From an uncultured Eubacteriales bacterium (GTDB taxonomy: Bacteria; Bacillota; Clostridia; Oscillospirales; CAG-272): DNA of 32,273 bases. The stretch lies in NCBI GenBank assembly GCA_900549725.1, contig URPL01000019.1:1-32273 (forward strand), written 5' to 3'. The position numbers were made by a program, and so were the translations under genes. Positions 1-8,400 of the stretch are shown here, piece after piece (the stretch's first letter is position 1; the number at the start of each line of letters is the position of its first letter). A model generated the notes under the pieces. It saw only the letters and a list, made by a program, of their open reading frames with translations. It did not search any database and was not told where the DNA came from.

Positions 1-59
1 ATATGAAAGAGTGAGGAGCGAAACTTGCAGAAAAACGCGGGAATCTGCGTTTGGCGGCT
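1..59. other. Non-coding, nothing recognised
   Basis: No convincing coding region or promoter is visible between the window edge and the first DnaA-like box. Short open frames across 25-364 have no ribosome binding site or family likeness and overlap the DnaA-box array. Confidence 0.5.
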
Positions 60-400
60 TGTTGAAAAGGAAACTTGGCCGTGCTGTGGAAAAATCGGGC
101 GAGGACGGAAAAAGCGGAATCATAAAATGAAATTTGCCGAAATTAGAAAACCGCCGCTTTCGGTTTTCCACAGGGTTTTCGAGACTTTCCACAGGCGGAT
201 GCCGTGCAAAAACGAGCGTCGGGCGGCATGAAACGGGCAGTTTTCAACACATTCAACAGGGTTTTCCACAGCTTTGCGCCGTTTTCCAACGATCCCGGAG
301 AGAAAGGCGGTCGCATGACCGGCGCCTTGTTTCTAAAAATTTTTCAAAAAATTTAGAATCTTGAAAACTCTGTGGAAAAGCGCGGAAAACCTGTGGAAAA
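60..400. other. DnaA-box cluster, possible replication origin (oriC-like)
   Basis: Non-coding DNA with five exact copies of TTTTCCACA, which fits the DnaA-box consensus TTWTNCACA: 85-93 (-), 164-172 (+), 262-270 (+), 371-379 (-) and 392-400 (-). One-mismatch copies lie at 60-68 (-, TTTTCAACA), 185-193 (+, CTTTCCACA) and 241-249 (+, TTTTCAACA). Three pairs, 164/185, 241/262 and 371/392, all have a start-to-start spacing of exactly 21 bp, about two helical turns, with weaker TTTTC-starting sites between or beside some of them (176-184, 282-290, 381-389). The plus-strand boxes left of an AT-rich block and the minus-strand boxes right of it both point towards it. DnaA binding is inferred from the motif. 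Whether this is the chromosomal origin depends on what lies to the left; no dnaA, dnaN or rpmH is visible here. Confidence 0.72.
331..360. other. AT-rich block, candidate DNA unwinding element
   Basis: This 30-bp stretch is about 87% A+T, made mostly of A and T runs, in an otherwise GC-rich setting. It is bounded by inverted arms TTCTAAA (331-337) and TTTAGAA (352-358). It lies between the plus-strand DnaA boxes (ending at 270-290) and the minus-strand boxes (371-400). This is the position and composition expected of an origin's unwinding element; the role is inferred from placement only. Confidence 0.5.
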
Positions 401-412
401 CAGCAAGAGCAC

Positions 413-456
413 AAAAAAACGAACCGCACAAATTCCGGTGTGTGCGATTCGTTTTT
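413..456 (-). terminator. Rho-independent terminator of yifB
   Basis: Thirteen-base arms at 418-430 and 441-453 surround a 10-base loop. Read on the minus strand, the single non-Watson-Crick position becomes a G-U pair, and the stem is followed by seven T. It begins 23 bp past the yifB stop and separates that gene from the DnaA-box region. Confidence 0.85.
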
Positions 457-478
457 GGAATGCTGCGGCAATGTATGC

Positions 479-2020
479 TCAGCGGAAATATTTTCGGTCA
501 AGGCAGCGCAGATGAATCGCCTCGGCAATATGGATTTTTTCGATGGTTTTGCTTTGCGCAAGATCTGCGATGGTGCGGGCGAGCCGCAGAATGCGGTCGT
601 AACCGCGCGCGGAGAGCCCCAGCCGCTCAAATGCGTTTTCGAGGATGAGCTGCGCCTCTTTGCTCAAAACGCAGCAGCGTCTGCTTTGCGATGCGCTCAG
701 GCGCGCATTCGGGATGGGTGGGATTCCGCATTCTTTTGCGCGCTCCAGGGCAAAAGCGCGCGCCGCCTCCACCCGCTCGCGAATGGCGGCGGAGCATTCC
801 TCCGCGCGCTCCGAGGCAATTTCCTCATAGCTGACGGCGGGCACCTCAATCTGAATATCAATGCGGTCCAAAAGCGGGCCGGAGATGCGGGAGACATATT
901 TGCGGATGCTGTCCGCCGTGCAGGTGCAGGGGTGCGTGGGGTGGCCGTAGTAGCCGCAGCGGCAGGGGTTCATGGCGCAGACAAGCATAAAGGAGCTGGG
1001 AAATGTCGCTTTGCAGGCGGCGCGGGTGATGGTCACCGTGCCGTCCTCCAGCGGCTGCCGCAGCACCTCCAGGGTGTCCTTATGAAACTCGGGCAGCTCA
1101 TCCAAAAACAAAACGCCCTGATCCGCAATGGAAATTTCGCCCGGGGTGGGCACGGCGCCGCCGCCGGCAAGCCCGGCAGAGCTCATGGTGTGGTGCGGAG
1201 CGCGGAAGGGGCGCTCGGTGAGAATGGGAACATCGGGCGGCAGCAGTGAGGCGATGGAATGAATCTTGGTTACCTCCAGTGCCTCTTCAAAGCTCATTTG
1301 CGGCAAAATGGTGGGCAGGCGCTTTGCAAGCATGCTTTTTCCGGAGCCGGGCGGACCGACAAGCAGAACATTATGCCGGCCTGCCGCCGCAATCTCCAGC
1401 GCCCGTTTGGCGCGCTTTTGCCCGCGCACCTCGGAAAAATCGACTGAACAGGTGCGAAGCTTTTGCACAAACTGCGCCTTGTCATAGCGCATCGGCTCTA
1501 TTGCATGAACGCCGGTCAGATGCTCTAAAATGCCGCGCAGTGAATCGGCGGGATAGACCGTGATGCCCTCTGCCACGGATGCCTCCTTGGCGTTTTCCCG
1601 CGGGACGAAAATCGCACGCTTTCCCGCTGCCCGCGCTGCAAGCGCCATGCAAAGCGCTCCGTTTACGCGGCGGATCGCGCCGGAGAGGGAAAGCTCTCCC
1701 ACAAAGGCAAATTCGCTGAGATTGCATTCGGGCGGCAGCACTCCCGCGCATTGCAGAATGCCGAGGGAAATTGCAACATCATAGGAGGAGCCGACCTTCT
1801 TTTTGTCAGCCGGCGCAAGATTTACGGTGATTGCCAAAGAGGGAAACGGAATCGCGCTGTTGGCAAGGGCGGCGCGAATGCGCTCCTTGGATTCCTTGAC
1901 TGCGGCATCCGGCAGCCCGACGATCTCAAATTGCGGGATGGAACGCTGCGCGCTGACCTCCACTGTAACGGGAAAACCGTCCAGGCCTACAAGCCCCGCG
2001 CTGTATACCGTGGATAACAT
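479..2020 (-). CDS. yifB: YifB/ComM-family Mg chelatase-like AAA+ ATPase
   Basis: The 513-residue product has the normal length and layout of the YifB (ComM) family: an N-terminal ChlI-like domain (about residues 20-140), an AAA+ core with Walker A GPPGSGKS (about 220) and Walker B LFLDELPEF, a cysteine-containing CRCGYYGHP segment, and a C-terminal Mg_chelatase_C region with the arginine-rich RGYDRILRLARTIADL stretch. In Gram-negative bacteria ComM is a hexameric helicase that promotes branch migration during natural transformation; the role of the Clostridial members is not settled. A GGAG ribosome binding site precedes the ATG. The gene has its own promoter and terminator, so it is probably transcribed alone, towards the DnaA-box cluster. 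The start codon region carries a chance near-match to a DnaA box. Confidence 0.93.
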   Translation of the reverse strand: MLSTVYSAGLVGLDGFPVTVEVSAQRSIPQFEIVGLPDAAVKESKERIRAALANSAIPFPSLAITVNLAPADKKKVGSSYDVAISLGILQCAGVLPPECNLSEFAFVGELSLSGAIRRVNGALCMALAARAAGKRAIFVPRENAKEASVAEGITVYPADSLRGILEHLTGVHAIEPMRYDKAQFVQKLRTCSVDFSEVRGQKRAKRALEIAAAGRHNVLLVGPPGSGKSMLAKRLPTILPQMSFEEALEVTKIHSIASLLPPDVPILTERPFRAPHHTMSSAGLAGGGAVPTPGEISIADQGVLFLDELPEFHKDTLEVLRQPLEDGTVTITRAACKATFPSSFMLVCAMNPCRCGYYGHPTHPCTCTADSIRKYVSRISGPLLDRIDIQIEVPAVSYEEIASERAEECSAAIRERVEAARAFALERAKECGIPPIPNARLSASQSRRCCVLSKEAQLILENAFERLGLSARGYDRILRLARTIADLAQSKTIEKIHIAEAIHLRCLDRKYFR

Positions 2021-2095
2021 AGCTCCGACACCTCACAAGCACATGGCAAGAGTTTTTAAGCAGGGATTTTGAAAGGCTCTTACCGATATATACAT

Positions 2096-2124
2096 ATTAT
2101 ACAGGAACATGGAAAATATTGCAA
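2096..2124 (-). promoter_or_regulatory. Sigma-A type promoter of yifB
   Basis: On the minus strand TTGCAA (2119-2124) and TATAAT (2096-2101) are separated by 17 bp. The -10 lies about 75 bp upstream of the yifB start codon. Confidence 0.75.
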
Positions 2125-2226
2125 GAAAAACGGGAAAAAACCGCGCGAAAAAACGCAGCATATCTCATTTGAGGGAAAAAACGGCTCGACGGGGAATAAA
2201 AACTCAATAATTTTTGGGAAACGACC

Positions 2227-2255
2227 TTTACAACTCGCACAAAAAGTGATAGAAT
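2227..2255 (+). promoter_or_regulatory. Sigma-A type promoter of nifJ
   Basis: TTTACA (2227-2232) and TAGAAT (2250-2255) are 17 bp apart, giving a leader of roughly 55 bases before the nifJ start. The stretch between this promoter and that of yifB (about 2125-2226) is A-rich, and no operator was recognised in it. Confidence 0.72.
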
Positions 2256-2315
2256 ATTGCCGTATGTATTGGAAGTATCATACTGAATCACTTATAGTAG
2301 GAGGATATTACCGAC

Positions 2316-5300
2316 ATGGCAAGAAAAAAGCTATCCATGGATGGGAACCAGGCGGCTGCGCATGTAAGCTATGCGTTTACCGAGGTCGCGGGCATTTACC
2401 CCATCACCCCGTCCAGCCCGATGGCGGACTATGTTGACCAATGGTCTGCGCAGGGGCTGAAAAATATTTTCGGTTCGACCGTTAAGGTGTCCGAAATGGA
2501 ATCCGAGGCAGGTGCCGCCGGTACGGTGCACGGTTCTTTGGGCGCAGGCGCGCTGACGACCACCTATACCGCATCTCAGGGCCTTCTTCTGATGATCCCG
2601 AATATGTATAAGATCGCGGGCGAATTGCTGCCCTGCGTATTTCATGTTTCCGCGCGTACGGTTGCATCTCACGCGCTGAACATTTTCGGCGACCATTCCG
2701 ACGTGTATGCCTGTCGTCAGACCGGCTTTGCCATGCTGGCAGAGTCCAATCAGCAGGAGATCATGGACCTCGGCGCCGTAGCGCATCTGGCTACCATCAA
2801 GGGCCGCGTTCCGTTTATCAACTTCTTCGACGGCTTCCGCACCTCGCATGAGATCCAAAAGATCGAGGTTTGGGATTATGAGGATCTCAAAGAGATGGTG
2901 GATATGGACGCCGTCAAGGCGTTCCGCGAAAGGGCACTTAACCCGGAGCACCCGGTGCTGCACGGCTCTGCGGAAAACGGCGATATCTTCTTCCAGCATC
3001 GCGAAGCGTGCAATGCATATTATGATGCGCTGCCCGCCGTTGTGGAAGAATATATGGACAAGGTCAACAAAAAGCTCGGCACCGATTATAAGCTGTTCAA
3101 CTATTACGGCGCACCCGATGCGGACCGCGTGATCATTGCAATGGGCTCTTTGTGCGATGTTGCGGAAGAGGTCATTGATTACATGACGGCGCAGGGCGAA
3201 AAGGTCGGTCTTGTCAAGGTCAGACTGTACCGTCCGTTCCGTGCGGACCGTTTGCTTGAGGCAATTCCCGCAAGCGTGAAGAAGATTGCCGTGATGGACC
3301 GCACCAAGGAGCCCGGCGCGCTCGGCGAGCCGCTGTATCTGGATGTTGTTACCGCGCTTGCACAGGCAGGCAGAGCCATCAAGGTCGTCGGCGGCAGATA
3401 CGGGCTCGGCTCCAAAGATACCACGCCCGCGTCCGTGTTCGCAATTTACGAAAACCTTGCAAGCGACACGCCCAAGAACGGCTTCACCGTCGGAATCGTG
3501 GACGATGTGACCGGGCATTCTCTGGAAGAAAAGCCGGCGCCCGATACGGCTGCAAAGGGCACGATTGCCTGCAAATTCTGGGGGCTCGGCGGCGACGGTA
3601 CGGTCGGCGCCAACAAGAACTCCATCAAGATTATCGGCGACCATACCGATAAATACATTCAGGCATATTTCCAATACGATTCCAAGAAAACCGGCGGCGT
3701 GACGATTTCTCACCTGCGCTTCGGCGACAAGCCGATCAAGGCACCCTATTATGTCACCAAGGCAAACTTTGTAGCCTGCCATAATGTGGCATATCTGCTC
3801 AAGGGCTTCAAGATCGTCAACGATGTAAAGCCGGGCGGCATTTTCCTGCTTGATTGCCAGTGGACGCCCGAGCAGCTGGATGAGCACCTGCCCGCAAGCG
3901 TGAAGAGCTATCTTGCAAATAATGATATTCATTTCTATATCATCAATGCAACCTCCATCGCAAAGAACGATGTCGGCAACATGAAGGTGAAAAACACCGT
4001 GCTGCAGTCCGCATTCTTCGCGCTGGCAAACATCATGCCCGCAGAGGATGCGATAAACTACATGAAATACATGGCGACAAAGTCCTACTCCAAGTTCGGT
4101 GAGGATGTCGTTGCACAGAACCACAAGGCAATTGAGCTCGGCGGCAGCGCGTTTATCAAGGTTGAAATTCCCGCCGCATGGAAGACCGCAGGTCAAACCC
4201 CGGCAGAAGCCCCTGCAACCGGCACGCGCAAAGAGCTTGTTGATTTTGTCAACAACATCGTGCGCCCCGTCGGCCGTATGGACGGCGACAGTCTGCCTGT
4301 CAGCGCATTTAAGAATATGCCCGACGGTACTTACCCGCAGGGCGCTGCCGCATATGAAAAGCGCGGCGTTGCAGTGTTCGCGCCGGTATGGCATGCGGAA
4401 AACTGTATTCAGTGCAACCAGTGCTCCTTCGTTTGCCCGCACGCGGCAATCCGCCCGTTTGCAATGACCGAAGAGGAAGCTGCAGATGCACCGAAGAGCA
4501 TGACCTTTACCGCAAAGCCGGTCATCAAGACCGATTATAAATTCACTATGGCTGTCAGCCCGCTGGACTGCATGGGCTGCACGCTTTGCGTTAAGACCTG
4601 CCCTGTCACCGCAAAGGCTATCAAGGACGGCACGCCCGAAAAGGCTGCCATTGAGATGACCACGCAGGAAAAGGCAATGCCGCAGCAGGAAGGCTTCGAC
4701 TATGCCGTGGCGCACGTTTCCGAGAAAAAGGAACTGATCAACAACACCGTCAAGGGCAGCCAGTTCAAGCAGCCGCTGCTTGAGTTCTCCGGCTCCTGCG
4801 CAGGCTGTGCAGAGACCTCTTATGCAAGACTGATCACACAGCTCTTCGGCGAGAGAATGTATATCTCCAACGCAACGGGATGCTCCTCCATCTGGGGCGG
4901 CTCCGCACCGTCCACGCCGTATACGGTCAACCGCGAGAGCGGGCACGGACCGGCCTGGGCAAACTCCCTGTTTGAGGACAATGCGGAGCATGGATTCGGT
5001 ATTTACCTCGGCCAAAAGACGCTGCGCGAGAGACTGAAGGGTTATATCGAAGAAATCCTTGCAAAGACCGACGATGCAGAGCGCCGCGCCGCCTGCGAGC
5101 AATGGCTTGCAACCTATGACGACGGCAAGGCAAATGCCGATGCCACCAAGGCGCTGATTGCTTCCCTTGAGAAATGCGACTGCGAGCTTGCAAAGAAGGT
5201 TTTACAGGATAAGCAATATCTGTCCAAGAAGTCTATGTGGATCTTCGGCGGCGACGGCTGGGCATATGATATCGGATTCGGCGGGCTTGACCATGTGCTT

Positions 5301-5876
5301 GCCTCCGGCGAGGATGTCAATGTGATGGTATTTGATACCGAGGTGTATTCCAACACCGGCGGACAGGCTTCCAAGGCCTCCAACATCGGTCAGGTTGCAC
5401 AGTTTGCGGCTGCCGGCAAGGCAATCGGCAAGAAGAATCTTGCAGAGATTGCAATGTCCTACGGCTATGTATATGTTGCGCAGGTTGCAATGGGCGCGGA
5501 TCAGAATCAGCTGCTCAAAGCATTGACCGAGGCGGAAGCATATCACGGTCCGTCTCTCATCATCGGCTATGCTCCCTGCGAAATGCACGGCATTAAGAAG
5601 GGCGGCATGCAGAACTGCCAGATCGAAATGAAGAAAGCAGTGGAGGCGGGATATTGGAATATGTTCCGCTACAACCCGACCCTTGAGCACAATAAGCTCA
5701 CGATCGACTCCAAGGCTCCTACGGGCGATTATCGCAAGTTCATTGAGAACGAGTCCCGTTATGCGCGCCTGGAGCAGTCCTTCCCCGAAAGAGCAAAGGT
5801 TCTGTTCGAAAAGGCGGAGGAAAATGCGGCTGCACGCTATGAAAGACTGCAGAAGATGGGCAAGCTTTACGAATAA
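2316..5876 (+). CDS. nifJ: Pyruvate:ferredoxin (flavodoxin) oxidoreductase, single chain
   Basis: The enzyme converts pyruvate and CoA to acetyl-CoA, CO2 and reduced ferredoxin in the cytoplasm; it is the central link between glycolysis and fermentation in anaerobes. At 1186 residues it has the full fused domain set. The N-terminal pyruvate-binding domain begins near YPITPSSPMADYVD. A two-cluster ferredoxin domain follows, with cysteines C697/C700/C703/C707 and C752/C755/C758/C762. The C-terminal thiamine-diphosphate domain has the GDGWAYDIGFGG motif (D980) and the proximal-cluster cysteines C828 and C831. An AGGAGG site precedes the ATG. Lysine is written mostly as AAG and the codon choice is more uniform than in neighbouring genes, as expected of a highly expressed gene. 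It is monocistronic, with its own promoter and a strong terminator. Confidence 0.98.
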   Translation: MARKKLSMDGNQAAAHVSYAFTEVAGIYPITPSSPMADYVDQWSAQGLKNIFGSTVKVSEMESEAGAAGTVHGSLGAGALTTTYTASQGLLLMIPNMYKIAGELLPCVFHVSARTVASHALNIFGDHSDVYACRQTGFAMLAESNQQEIMDLGAVAHLATIKGRVPFINFFDGFRTSHEIQKIEVWDYEDLKEMVDMDAVKAFRERALNPEHPVLHGSAENGDIFFQHREACNAYYDALPAVVEEYMDKVNKKLGTDYKLFNYYGAPDADRVIIAMGSLCDVAEEVIDYMTAQGEKVGLVKVRLYRPFRADRLLEAIPASVKKIAVMDRTKEPGALGEPLYLDVVTALAQAGRAIKVVGGRYGLGSKDTTPASVFAIYENLASDTPKNGFTVGIVDDVTGHSLEEKPAPDTAAKGTIACKFWGLGGDGTVGANKNSIKIIGDHTDKYIQAYFQYDSKKTGGVTISHLRFGDKPIKAPYYVTKANFVACHNVAYLLKGFKIVNDVKPGGIFLLDCQWTPEQLDEHLPASVKSYLANNDIHFYIINATSIAKNDVGNMKVKNTVLQSAFFALANIMPAEDAINYMKYMATKSYSKFGEDVVAQNHKAIELGGSAFIKVEIPAAWKTAGQTPAEAPATGTRKELVDFVNNIVRPVGRMDGDSLPVSAFKNMPDGTYPQGAAAYEKRGVAVFAPVWHAENCIQCNQCSFVCPHAAIRPFAMTEEEAADAPKSMTFTAKPVIKTDYKFTMAVSPLDCMGCTLCVKTCPVTAKAIKDGTPEKAAIEMTTQEKAMPQQEGFDYAVAHVSEKKELINNTVKGSQFKQPLLEFSGSCAGCAETSYARLITQLFGERMYISNATGCSSIWGGSAPSTPYTVNRESGHGPAWANSLFEDNAEHGFGIYLGQKTLRERLKGYIEEILAKTDDAERRAACEQWLATYDDGKANADATKALIASLEKCDCELAKKVLQDKQYLSKKSMWIFGGDGWAYDIGFGGLDHVLASGEDVNVMVFDTEVYSNTGGQASKASNIGQVAQFAAAGKAIGKKNLAEIAMSYGYVYVAQVAMGADQNQLLKALTEAEAYHGPSLIIGYAPCEMHGIKKGGMQNCQIEMKKAVEAGYWNMFRYNPTLEHNKLTIDSKAPTGDYRKFIENESRYARLEQSFPERAKVLFEKAEENAAARYERLQKMGKLYE

Positions 5877-5896
5877 GCAAAGCCCAAAGAACGAAC

Positions 5897-5930
5897 AAAA
5901 AGGGAAGCCCGCGCGGGCTTCCCTTTTTTC
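5897..5930. terminator. Bidirectional terminator between nifJ and the esterase gene
   Basis: Perfect arms AGGGAAGCCC (5901-5910) and GGGCTTCCCT (5915-5924) surround GCGC. A T run follows on the right and an A run precedes on the left, so the hairpin can end transcription from both convergent genes. Confidence 0.9.
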
Positions 5931-5964
5931 GTACAAATTTGCGGAATTTCGGAAAAATGCGTGT

Positions 5965-6765
5965 TTATACCTCTTTCTGTCCGAAATGCAGGCGGAGAAA
6001 ATCAACGGAGAGCGGCGCCCAAAGGGCAATATTCCCAAAGCGCTTTGCAAGACCGACGCCGTGATGCCCCGCGGAAAACAAATGAAATTCATACGGCACC
6101 TTTGCGCGCTGCAGGGCATTTGCAAGGCACAGAGAATTATCCGGGCGAACGCAGCGGTCGTTTGCTGCCGTCCATACAAACACGGGGGGCATATCGCGCC
6201 GCACCGCCCTTTCGCCGGAAAGGGAACGGATCAGAGCAGCGCGGTCTTCACAGTCTCTGAGCAGGCGATTGCGGGAGGGAAGATGCGTTCCGCGCCCGAG
6301 TGTGACCACGGGATAGCATAAAATCAGGGCATCGGGGCGGCTGCTTTGCCGCTCGATGCTGTCCGCAGCGGTTTTATCGCCGCCGTCAAAATGCTCGGCT
6401 GTCATCAGAGCAAGATGCCCGCCGGCAGAAGAGCCGCAAACCGCGATTTTTTCCGGGTCGACATGAAACCGCTCTGCATTTGCGCGGACAAAGCGAATCG
6501 CGCGCTGCGCATCCCAAAGAATTTCCGGATAATGATACGGTGCAACGCGGTAGTGCAGCACAAACGCGTGAAAGCCGTTTTTACGATACATCTTTGCATA
6601 GGGCTCCCCCTCATGCTCCGCCAGCATTTCATAGCCGCCGCCCGGCAAAACAATAACGGCACCGCGTTTCTCTTCGTCCTTGCACAGGTATGGCACCAAA
6701 AAAGGCGCCTTTTGTCCGTATTCGCTTTGATAGCCCGGGGTTTGCTCCCATAAATAACAGTTCAT
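5965..6765 (-). CDS. Alpha/beta hydrolase, acetyl-esterase/lipase (BD-FAE/HSL-like)
   Basis: This predicted serine hydrolase has 266 residues. The start at 6765 is chosen because GTGAGG lies just upstream and a good promoter sits behind it; a longer frame to 6987 would run through that promoter. Visible features are the oxyanion-loop PGGGYEML (41-48), the nucleophile elbow GSSAGG with S113, an acid in WTAANDRC (D203) and a histidine in GHHGVGL (H235 likely). Relatives remove acetyl or acyl groups from sugars or short-chain esters. No signal peptide is visible, so it is probably cytoplasmic. There is no carbohydrate-active neighbour to indicate the substrate. It is monocistronic and divergent from pncB. 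Confidence 0.85.
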   Translation of the reverse strand: MNCYLWEQTPGYQSEYGQKAPFLVPYLCKDEEKRGAVIVLPGGGYEMLAEHEGEPYAKMYRKNGFHAFVLHYRVAPYHYPEILWDAQRAIRFVRANAERFHVDPEKIAVCGSSAGGHLALMTAEHFDGGDKTAADSIERQSSRPDALILCYPVVTLGRGTHLPSRNRLLRDCEDRAALIRSLSGERAVRRDMPPVFVWTAANDRCVRPDNSLCLANALQRAKVPYEFHLFSAGHHGVGLAKRFGNIALWAPLSVDFLRLHFGQKEV

Positions 6766-6796
6766 CGGTTTCCTCACAGATTGAATTTGTAAAGCA

Positions 6797-6825
6797 AGTA
6801 TACGCGCATTTTTGCAAACTGTCAA
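6797..6825 (-). promoter_or_regulatory. Sigma-A type promoter of the esterase gene
   Basis: On the minus strand a perfect TTGACA (6820-6825) and TATACT (6797-6802) are 17 bp apart, with the -10 about 30 bp from the start codon. It stands back-to-back with the pncB promoter. Confidence 0.82.
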
Positions 6826-6833
6826 GGCAAGGC

Positions 6834-6862
6834 TTGCATTTTCGGGTGCGATATGGTACAAT
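6834..6862 (+). promoter_or_regulatory. Sigma-A type promoter of pncB
   Basis: TTGCAT (6834-6839) and TACAAT (6857-6862) have a 17-bp spacer. TACAAT is preceded by TGG, which gives an extended -10 character. Only 8 bp separate its -35 from the -35 of the divergent esterase promoter. Confidence 0.82.
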
Positions 6863-6896
6863 ACCGTTGATTCATAAACAGAAGAAGGTGTTTCGT

Positions 6897-8342
6897 ATGC
6901 AACAGAATTATACAATGCTGTGCGATTTTTATGAGCTGACCATGGCAAACGGCTATTTTGCCTCGGGCAAGAGTGAAGAGATCGCATATTTTGATGTTTT
7001 CTTCCGTCAGATTCCGGACGGCGGCGGCTTCGCGATTGCAGCCGGTTTGGATCAGATCATTGACTATATTAAAAATCTTTCCTTTACCGAGGAGGATATT
7101 GCATATCTGCGCGCAAAAGGTCAGTTTGACGAGCGATTTTTGGAGAGCCTGCGCTCTTTCCGTTTCACGGGCGATATTTGGGCAATTCCCGAGGGCACAC
7201 CGGTTTTCCCGCGGGAACCGCTTTTGACGGTGCGTGCCCCGGCGGCACAGGCGCAGTTTATCGAAACTTATCTTTTGCTTGCCATCAATCATCAATCCCT
7301 GATTGCGACAAAGGCAAGCCGCATTTGCCGCGCCGCGGAGGGCAGACCCGTTGCCGAATTCGGATCCCGCCGTGCGCAGGGGGCGGACGGCGCCATTCTC
7401 GGCGCCCGCGCAGCTTATATCGGAGGCTGCTCCGGCACGGCATGCGCAATGAGCGATCGGGACTACGGTATTCCCGCAACCGGCACCATGGCGCATTCCT
7501 GGGTGCAGATGTTTGACAGCGAATATGAGGCGTTTCGTACTTATTGCGAGATTTATCCGAACGATGCAACTCTCTTGGTGGACACCTATGATGTGCTGAA
7601 AAGCGGCATCCCGAATGCAATCCGCGCGTTCAAAGAAGTTTTGCTGCCGCGCGGCATCACTTCTTTTGCTATCCGTATTGATTCGGGCGATATCGCATAC
7701 CTGACCAAGAAAGCGCGCAAAATGCTGCGGGAAGCGGGCGTCGGGCAGTGCAAAATCGTGATTTCCAATTCTCTTGACGAATATATTATCCGCGATATTT
7801 TGCATCAGGGCGCCGAAATCGATGCCTTCGGCGTAGGCGAGCGGCTGATCACCGCAAAGAGCGAGCCGGTGTTCGGCGGGGTGTATAAGCTCAGCGCCAA
7901 GGAAATGCCGGACGGTACGATCGTGCCGAAAATCAAGATCAGTGCAAATCCCGGAAAAATCACCAACCCGCATTATAAAAAGGTATATCGCCTGTATGAC
8001 AAGGCGGACGGCCATGCCATGGCGGATCTGATCTGCGTGCATGACGAAGTGCTCGATGAAAACCGCCCCATGGAGCTTTTTGATCCGGAGGCGACCTGGA
8101 AGAGAAAAACCTTTGAAAACTATACGCTGCGGGAGCTGCAGGTGCCGATCTTTTTGGGCGGGGAATGCGTTTATACCTCCCCCGGTACCGCACAGATCCG
8201 CGCTTATTGCAAGGAACAGCTTGACACGCTTTGGGATGAGGTCAAGCGGTTTGAAAATCCGCATACCTATTATGTCGACCTTTCGCAAAAGCTTTTTGAT
8301 ATCAAACAGGAATTGCTCGCCAAAAAAGGCGGCAATGCATAA
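6897..8342 (+). CDS. pncB: Nicotinate phosphoribosyltransferase
   Basis: The enzyme joins nicotinate to PRPP with ATP use to form nicotinate mononucleotide, the Preiss-Handler salvage entry to NAD. The 481-residue product starts MQQNYTMLCDFYELTMANGY, the classic N-terminus of the family. The start at 6897 follows an AGAAGG site; upstream in-frame codons lie across the promoter. Family motifs seen are EFGSRRAQGADGA, GTMAHSWVQMF, the acidic DTYD, IRIDSGDIAYL, and FGVGERLITAKSEPVFGGVYKL. The length fits the longer Firmicute type of the enzyme. It is monocistronic, with a terminator overlapping its stop codon. Confidence 0.96.
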   Translation: MQQNYTMLCDFYELTMANGYFASGKSEEIAYFDVFFRQIPDGGGFAIAAGLDQIIDYIKNLSFTEEDIAYLRAKGQFDERFLESLRSFRFTGDIWAIPEGTPVFPREPLLTVRAPAAQAQFIETYLLLAINHQSLIATKASRICRAAEGRPVAEFGSRRAQGADGAILGARAAYIGGCSGTACAMSDRDYGIPATGTMAHSWVQMFDSEYEAFRTYCEIYPNDATLLVDTYDVLKSGIPNAIRAFKEVLLPRGITSFAIRIDSGDIAYLTKKARKMLREAGVGQCKIVISNSLDEYIIRDILHQGAEIDAFGVGERLITAKSEPVFGGVYKLSAKEMPDGTIVPKIKISANPGKITNPHYKKVYRLYDKADGHAMADLICVHDEVLDENRPMELFDPEATWKRKTFENYTLRELQVPIFLGGECVYTSPGTAQIRAYCKEQLDTLWDEVKRFENPHTYYVDLSQKLFDIKQELLAKKGGNA

Positions 8343-8379
8343 AAAAGAGCCTTCCGCAGCTGCAGCGGAAGGCTTTTTT
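8341..8379. terminator. Bidirectional terminator between pncB and the LRR lipoprotein gene
   Basis: Arms GCCTTCCGC (8349-8357) and GCGGAAGGC (8365-8373) enclose a 7-base loop, with six A on the left and six T on the right. The left A run begins inside the pncB stop codon (8340-8342), so termination immediately follows translation end. Confidence 0.9.
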
Positions 8380-8400
8380 CGCATGGAAGACCATATGTTT

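Noticed and set aside
440..1249. 269-codon plus-strand open frame opposite yifB
   Set aside because: Gly/Ala-rich shadow of yifB without ribosome binding site; overlaps the yifB terminator.
2009..2017. Near DnaA box (TTATCCACG) at the yifB start
   Set aside because: One mismatch, and it is explained by codons 2-5 of yifB.
2331..5102. 923-codon open frame on the minus strand opposite nifJ
   Set aside because: It is a shadow of the strongly codon-biased nifJ gene; it has no family likeness, no ribosome binding site and a composition unlike real proteins (many Cys and His).
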